A stretch of DNA of 18,399 bases from Elusimicrobia bacterium UBA6262 (lineage in GTDB: Bacteria > CAYTYR01 > UBA6262), in the NCBI GenBank assembly GCA_002441095.1, contig DJVG01000009.1, positions 55,522 to 73,920 on the forward strand, given 5' to 3'. This document shows positions 15,601 through 18,399 of this stretch, one piece after another; positions within the stretch are counted from its first letter, which is position 1; every line of letters begins with the position of its first letter. The position numbers and the translations under genes are program-made. The notes beneath the pieces are model-generated. The model worked only from the letters and a program-made list of their open reading frames with translations. It was not told the DNA's origin and searched no databases.

Positions 15601-15815
15601 TCAAAAACAAAGAGATCAATATGATCATTAATACACCACTGGGAAAATCCAGCAAAGATGACGACAGTTTTATCAGGATCATGGCTATCCAGCACAAGGT
15701 TCCTTATGTTACTTCTATTACCGCGGCCCAAGCCAGCGTAGAAGGTATGGAAGCAGCCAAAAATACCAAAATGGTGCCAAGATCATTGCAGGACTACTAT
15801 AAAGACCTTAAATAA
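12609..15815 (+). CDS. carB: Carbamoyl-phosphate synthase large subunit, divergent copy
   Basis: The 1068-residue protein has the full CarB plan: a first ATP-grasp half, an oligomerisation segment, a second ATP-grasp half from about residue 553 (KKKKIMILGGGPNRIGQG) and a C-terminal regulatory domain from about 935. Metal-binding residues are kept in both halves: EINPRTSRSSALASKATGFP near 298 and EANPRASRTVPLVSK near 834. In the regulatory domain DKDKK, the TENT pair of Thr, IKK and IINT align by eye with the UMP-contacting Lys, Thr, Thr, Lys and Asn of the E. coli enzyme. The first half departs from the E. coli pattern (FIENIDAMGVHTGDSFCAAPML, TYWRKGTLEKYEPWGDYVVIKFARWAFEKF). This suggests a second CarB subtype. 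It lies next to carA, and AGGGG precedes the ATG. Confidence 0.95.
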   Translation: MPKRQDIHKVLIIGSGPIIIGQACEFDYSGTQACKALREEGYEVVLVNSNPATIMTDPGTADQTYIEPLTIESIEKIIEKERPDALLPNLGGQTGLNLAAGLHKAGILDKYKVQIIGVKADAIERGEDRIIFKETMQRLDISVPVSEPCYSVEEAEKIAERLKYPVVLRPAYTLGGTGGGIVYNVEELREVAARGLLASLIHQVLVEESVLGWEELELEVVRDEKGQKITVCFIENIDAMGVHTGDSFCAAPMLTVPESLQKRMQDMSYKIVDAIGVIGGTNVQFAHNPKDDRLVVIEINPRTSRSSALASKATGFPIARISTKLASGITMDEITYWRKGTLEKYEPWGDYVVIKFARWAFEKFPQAKDLLGTQMKAVGEVMSIGKNFKEAFQKAIRSLEIGRYGLGGAKDFKDLTLDQLQARLSQPSSERVFLMYEALRMGMTPAELHEITYINTFFIKEMQDLVLFEEEITKSAFADLSKGKLIQAKEWGFSDKYLSKIFGVKEIEVRKKRLAAGKTCRYEAIPVSGVKNAAYYYSTYSPGKDEVPISKKKKIMILGGGPNRIGQGIEFDYTCVHAAFALRDEGYESIMVNCNPETVSTDYDTSDKLYFEPLTVEDVLAIYDKEKPEGVIVQFGGQTPLNIAQELKDNGVKILGTSPESIRLAEDRDYFREKIIALNIPQPESGTARSLEEALKIATQIGYPLIVRPSFVLGGRGMEIIYEEERLKKYATEAINVSPEYPMLIDRFLEQALETEVDALCDGQDTFVASVMEHIEYAGVHSGDSACAIPPRTIKEKHLQTIELYTKQIAEELKVIGLINIQFAIGNDKVYILEANPRASRTVPLVSKIAGIQTAHIATQLMLGKKLKDFPELKKRKLPYVGVKEAVFPFNMFPEVDPILGPEMRSTGEVLGIANTFGLAFYKAQAATGTQLPVEGNVLLTVADKDKKALLPLARKLKELGFNILATENTSKFLLDNNIENNEIKKINAGRPNIADAIKNKEINMIINTPLGKSSKDDDSFIRIMAIQHKVPYVTSITAAQASVEGMEAAKNTKMVPRSLQDYYKDLK

Positions 15816-15822
15816 TTAAAAT

Positions 15823-15871
15823 CAGTTTTAAGTGTTTCCGCCTGAGGCTGATCCGCCAAGCTTAATGGCGG
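15823..15871. repeat. CCGCC/GGCGG hairpin repeat in the carB-carB2 spacer
   Basis: This is the inverted partner of 8352-8400, with 48 of 49 bases identical on the opposite strand. It includes GTTTTAA-GTGTTTC on its left edge and a CCGCC-AAGCTTAAT-GGCGG hairpin at its right edge. The lone difference changes the central GGATCC-type palindrome to TGATCC on this strand. Confidence 0.88.
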
Positions 15872-15900
15872 AAAGTTACATCAGAGTTTTTTATCTAAAT

Positions 15901-15928
15901 TTAAAACCTTACACTTTCAACTTAAAAC
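15901..15928 (-). repeat. Four-unit heptamer array upstream of the second carB
   Basis: Four consecutive units are visible: TTAAAAC, CTTACAC, TTTCAAC and TTAAAAC. On the other strand they are GTTTTAA, GTTGAAA, GTGTAAG and GTTTTAA, matching the GTTTTAA-GTGTTTC at 15825-15838. The two arms enclose the CCGCC hairpin repeat, as in the comEB-purB and carA-carB spacers. Confidence 0.8.
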
Positions 15929-15943
15929 TTCGTTTATAAAAAT

Positions 15944-15948
15944 AGGAG
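15944..15948 (+). promoter_or_regulatory. Ribosome binding site of the second carB
   Basis: AGGAG lies five bases before the GTG at 15954. It supports that start; the overlapping ATG at 15952 is out of frame. Confidence 0.75.
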
Positions 15949-15953
15949 TTAAT

Positions 15954-18399
15954 GTGCCTAAAAGAGAAGATTTAAAAAAGATCATGCTTATCGGTTCCGG
16001 TCCGATCATTATCGGCCAAGCCTGTGAGTTCGATTATTCCGGAACGCAGGCTTGTAAAGCGCTCAAAGAAGAGGGCTATGAAATCATCCTGGTAAATTCT
16101 AACCCGGCGACGATCATGACTGATCCGCAGATCAGTGACCGGACCTATATTGAACCATTGACCGTGGAAGTGCTGGAAAAGATCATTGCCAAGGAAAGAC
16201 CCGACGCTTTGCTGCCTACCATTGGCGGGCAGACAGCGTTGAATCTTACCGTAGCGCTGGTCGAAAAAGGGATCATCGATAAATATAAGGTAGAGCTCAT
16301 CGGGGCGAATTTTGAAGCTATTAAGCGCGCTGAAGATCGCAGCATGTTTAAAAAGACCATGCAGGATATCGGCATGGACCTGCCGCGCAGTGGCTATGCA
16401 CACAATCTCACCGAATCCCTGGAAATAGCTAAGCAGGTCGCCTTTCCGCTAGTCATCAGGCCTTCTTTTACCCTGGGCGGCACTGGCGGCAGTATAGCCT
16501 ATAATATTGAAGAGTTCATGGATTTAGTAACTTTTGCCCTTGAGCATAGCCCGGTCAGCGAAGTACTGATCGAAGAATCTGTCCTGGGCTGGAAAGAATT
16601 CGAGCTCGAAGTAATGAGAGACAGAAAAGATAATGTGGTCATTGTCTGCTCGATCGAAAACTTTGACCCCATGGGTATCCATACAGGTGACAGCATAACC
16701 GTAGCACCGGCGCAAACGCTGACTGATAAAGAATACCAGAAGATGCGCGATGCCGCGGTCAAAATTATTAAGGCTATCGGCGTAGACACCGGAGGAAGCA
16801 ATATACAATTCGGGATCAATCCTTTAACCGGCAGGATGGTAGTCATTGAAATGAACCCCCGGGTTTCGCGGTCTTCAGCCCTGGCGTCAAAAGCTACCGG
16901 TTTCCCGATAGCAAAAATAGCTGCCAAGCTGGCAGTAGGGTATACGCTTGATGAAATCCCCAACGATATTACCAAGAAAACTCCGGCTTGTTTTGAACCG
17001 TCGATAGATTACGTGGTCACCAAAATACCCCGGTTTGCTTTTGAAAAATTCTCAGGCGCCGATGCGCGGCTGGGAATATCCATGAAAAGCGTCGGGGAAG
17101 TGATGGCTATCGGCCGGACATTTAAGGAATCCTTGCAGAAAGCTATCCGCGGGCTGGAGATCGGCCGCCATGGCTTAGGAAATGACAATCACGCCCTGGA
17201 AAAAGAGATCAAGACAGCGCTTAAATCTACTGATCACCGGGACGATATGCTTGATAAGATAAAGCATTTTATTAAGCTGCCTACGAGCGAAAGGATCTTT
17301 TATCTTAAATATGCTTTGCAGAATGGATTCCCGGTGGCTGATATTGCCTTGGCCAGCGGGATCGATCCGTGGTTTATCTATAATATTAAAGAGTTGTGTG
17401 ATTTTGAACTGACCTTGCGGCATTCAAATTTTATTAAACAAAAAAAACAGCAGCAGCTGGAGCTTCTAACCCAGGCTAAAAAATTAGGATATTCAGATTA
17501 CCAGCTGGCTGAAATATTATTTGTTAAAGAAAGCTTTATTACCAAACTGCGCGAAAAAAATGGCCTTTATCCCAGTTATAAACTGGTCGACACCTGCGCA
17601 GCGGAATTCCAGGCGTTTACTCCTTATTATTATTCTACTTATGAGACTGAAGATGAAAAGCAAGAACAGAAGTCGAAGAAAAAGAAGATCATGATCCTGG
17701 GCGGCGGGCCCAACCGTATCGGACAAGGCATAGAATTTGACTACTGCTGCGTCCACGCCGCGTTTGCCCTGGATGATATGGGCTACGAAACCATTATGGT
17801 TAATTGTAATCCGGAAACTGTTTCTACCGACTATGACACCAGTGACCGGCTCTATTTCGAACCAGTGACCCTGGAAGATGTCCTGAATATTAATCACCGT
17901 GAAAAACCGGATGGAGTTATTGTCCAGTTTGGCGGGCAGACACCCTTGAATTTGGCCTTAGCCCTGAAAAAGAACGGGGTTAAGATCATCGGCACTTCAC
18001 CGGACAACATTGACCTGGCTGAAGACCGCAAACGGTTCGGACGCCTGCTTAATAAATTAAAGATCCCACAGGCAGAGAATGGTACAGCCATGAGTTTCAG
18101 TGAGGCCAAAACCATTGCCGCCAAGATCGGTTATCCGGTAATGGTGCGGCCTAGTTATGTCCTCGGCGGACGGGCCATGGAAATTGTATACGAAGAACCG
18201 AGCCTGGAGAATTATATACGTAAAGCTAAAGATATTTCCCCCAAACACCCGATATTAATAGATAAATTCCTTTCTGACGCTATTGAAGTGGATTGTGACG
18301 CTGCATCAGACGGCAAAGATGTCTATATCGGGGGGATAATGGAGCATATCGAAGAGGCTGGTATCCATTCCGGCGATAGCGCCTGCGCTTTACCGCCTT
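15954..18399 (+). CDS. carB: Carbamoyl-phosphate synthase large subunit, canonical-type second copy, 3'-truncated
   Basis: The frame is open for 815 codons from a GTG start to the right edge with no stop or frameshift, so the gene is partial only because the window ends. The N-terminal half closely follows the E. coli pattern (CSIENFDPMGIHTGDSITVAPAQTL in part, IEMNPRVSRSSALASKATGFPIAK, EPSIDYVVTKIPRFAFEKF). The second half starts at about residue 577 (KKKKIMILGGGPNRIGQG), about 24 residues later than in the preceding copy, because of a longer oligomerisation segment and a charged Lys/Glu-rich linker (EDEKQEQKSKKKK). The ornithine-pocket Glu and Asp of the second half (IEVDCDAASDG) are visible. 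The allosteric domain is out of view. It probably makes carbamoyl phosphate for arginine or pyrimidines with the shared CarA; which one is inference. Confidence 0.94.
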   Translation, partial: MPKREDLKKIMLIGSGPIIIGQACEFDYSGTQACKALKEEGYEIILVNSNPATIMTDPQISDRTYIEPLTVEVLEKIIAKERPDALLPTIGGQTALNLTVALVEKGIIDKYKVELIGANFEAIKRAEDRSMFKKTMQDIGMDLPRSGYAHNLTESLEIAKQVAFPLVIRPSFTLGGTGGSIAYNIEEFMDLVTFALEHSPVSEVLIEESVLGWKEFELEVMRDRKDNVVIVCSIENFDPMGIHTGDSITVAPAQTLTDKEYQKMRDAAVKIIKAIGVDTGGSNIQFGINPLTGRMVVIEMNPRVSRSSALASKATGFPIAKIAAKLAVGYTLDEIPNDITKKTPACFEPSIDYVVTKIPRFAFEKFSGADARLGISMKSVGEVMAIGRTFKESLQKAIRGLEIGRHGLGNDNHALEKEIKTALKSTDHRDDMLDKIKHFIKLPTSERIFYLKYALQNGFPVADIALASGIDPWFIYNIKELCDFELTLRHSNFIKQKKQQQLELLTQAKKLGYSDYQLAEILFVKESFITKLREKNGLYPSYKLVDTCAAEFQAFTPYYYSTYETEDEKQEQKSKKKKIMILGGGPNRIGQGIEFDYCCVHAAFALDDMGYETIMVNCNPETVSTDYDTSDRLYFEPVTLEDVLNINHREKPDGVIVQFGGQTPLNLALALKKNGVKIIGTSPDNIDLAEDRKRFGRLLNKLKIPQAENGTAMSFSEAKTIAAKIGYPVMVRPSYVLGGRAMEIVYEEPSLENYIRKAKDISPKHPILIDKFLSDAIEVDCDAASDGKDVYIGGIMEHIEEAGIHSGDSACALPP

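Noticed and set aside
15838..15894. Rho-independent terminator between the two carB genes
   Set aside because: There is a GC-rich hairpin and later a T-run (15889-15892), but about 15 bases separate them and the hairpin is part of a dispersed repeat family.
15972..16403. 143-codon minus-strand frame opposite the second carB
   Set aside because: Similar reverse frames appear opposite the first carB, as expected from conserved CarB codons. There is no independent evidence of a gene.
12609..18399. Recent tandem duplication of carB
   Set aside because: The proteins differ throughout the first half and in linker length. Only short blocks match exactly, so an old divergence or separate origin is more likely.

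Overview
The window is a dense run of nucleotide-biosynthesis genes, all on the + strand. In order it holds pyrK (5' end outside the window), pyrD, pyrF, pyrE, purM, purN, an HD-GYP signalling protein, purH, a dCMP deaminase (comEB type), purB, purA, carA, carB and a second, divergent carB that runs off the right edge. The genes are bacterial. Composition is moderate in GC, starts are mixed (ATG, GTG, TTG), ribosome binding sites are AGGAG-like, and PyrD is the class 1B type paired with PyrK. Short hairpin repeats of the CCGCC...GGCGG kind, a Thermus-type PyrE tail and a poly-lysine mini-ORF remind me of uncultivated phyla such as Omnitrophota or Margulisbacteria. That placement is a guess and nothing in the sequence proves it.

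Region 1 (1-6067) is tightly packed. pyrK/pyrD, pyrF/pyrE, purM/purN and purN/HD-GYP overlap by 1-4 bases, pyrD and pyrF are one base apart, and only pyrE-purM has a real spacer (72 nt). PyrK and PyrD form the NAD-linked dihydroorotate dehydrogenase, PyrE and PyrF finish UMP, and PurM and PurN are early purine steps. An HD-GYP cyclic-di-GMP phosphodiesterase with a membrane-bound sensor is translationally coupled to purN. A 15-residue lysine-rich mini-ORF follows it.

Region 2 (6068-18399) holds purH (last two steps to IMP), comEB (dCMP to dUMP), purB and purA (IMP to AMP; PurB also makes AICAR), then carA and two carB genes (carbamoyl phosphate for pyrimidines and arginine). Spacers here are 71-222 nt and nearly all are filled with repeats. 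No spacer exceeds 300 nt.

The most unusual feature is the repeat content. Almost every spacer holds a short array of 7-nt (in one case 8-nt) units, usually about four per arm. At several loci an AT-rich segment or a GC-rich CCGCC/GGCGG hairpin separates it from a second array of the same kind of unit in the opposite orientation. The unit differs from spacer to spacer (for example GTTACGA, GTTGCGG, GTTGATA, GTTTTAA, ATCAGGNN), while the two arms at one place match. One four-unit array lies in frame inside purM, and another overlaps the end of pyrE and appears to have extended the protein. Two spacers also carry nearly identical 49-nt hairpin repeats in opposite orientation. I did not find tRNA, rRNA, CRISPR or transposase genes.
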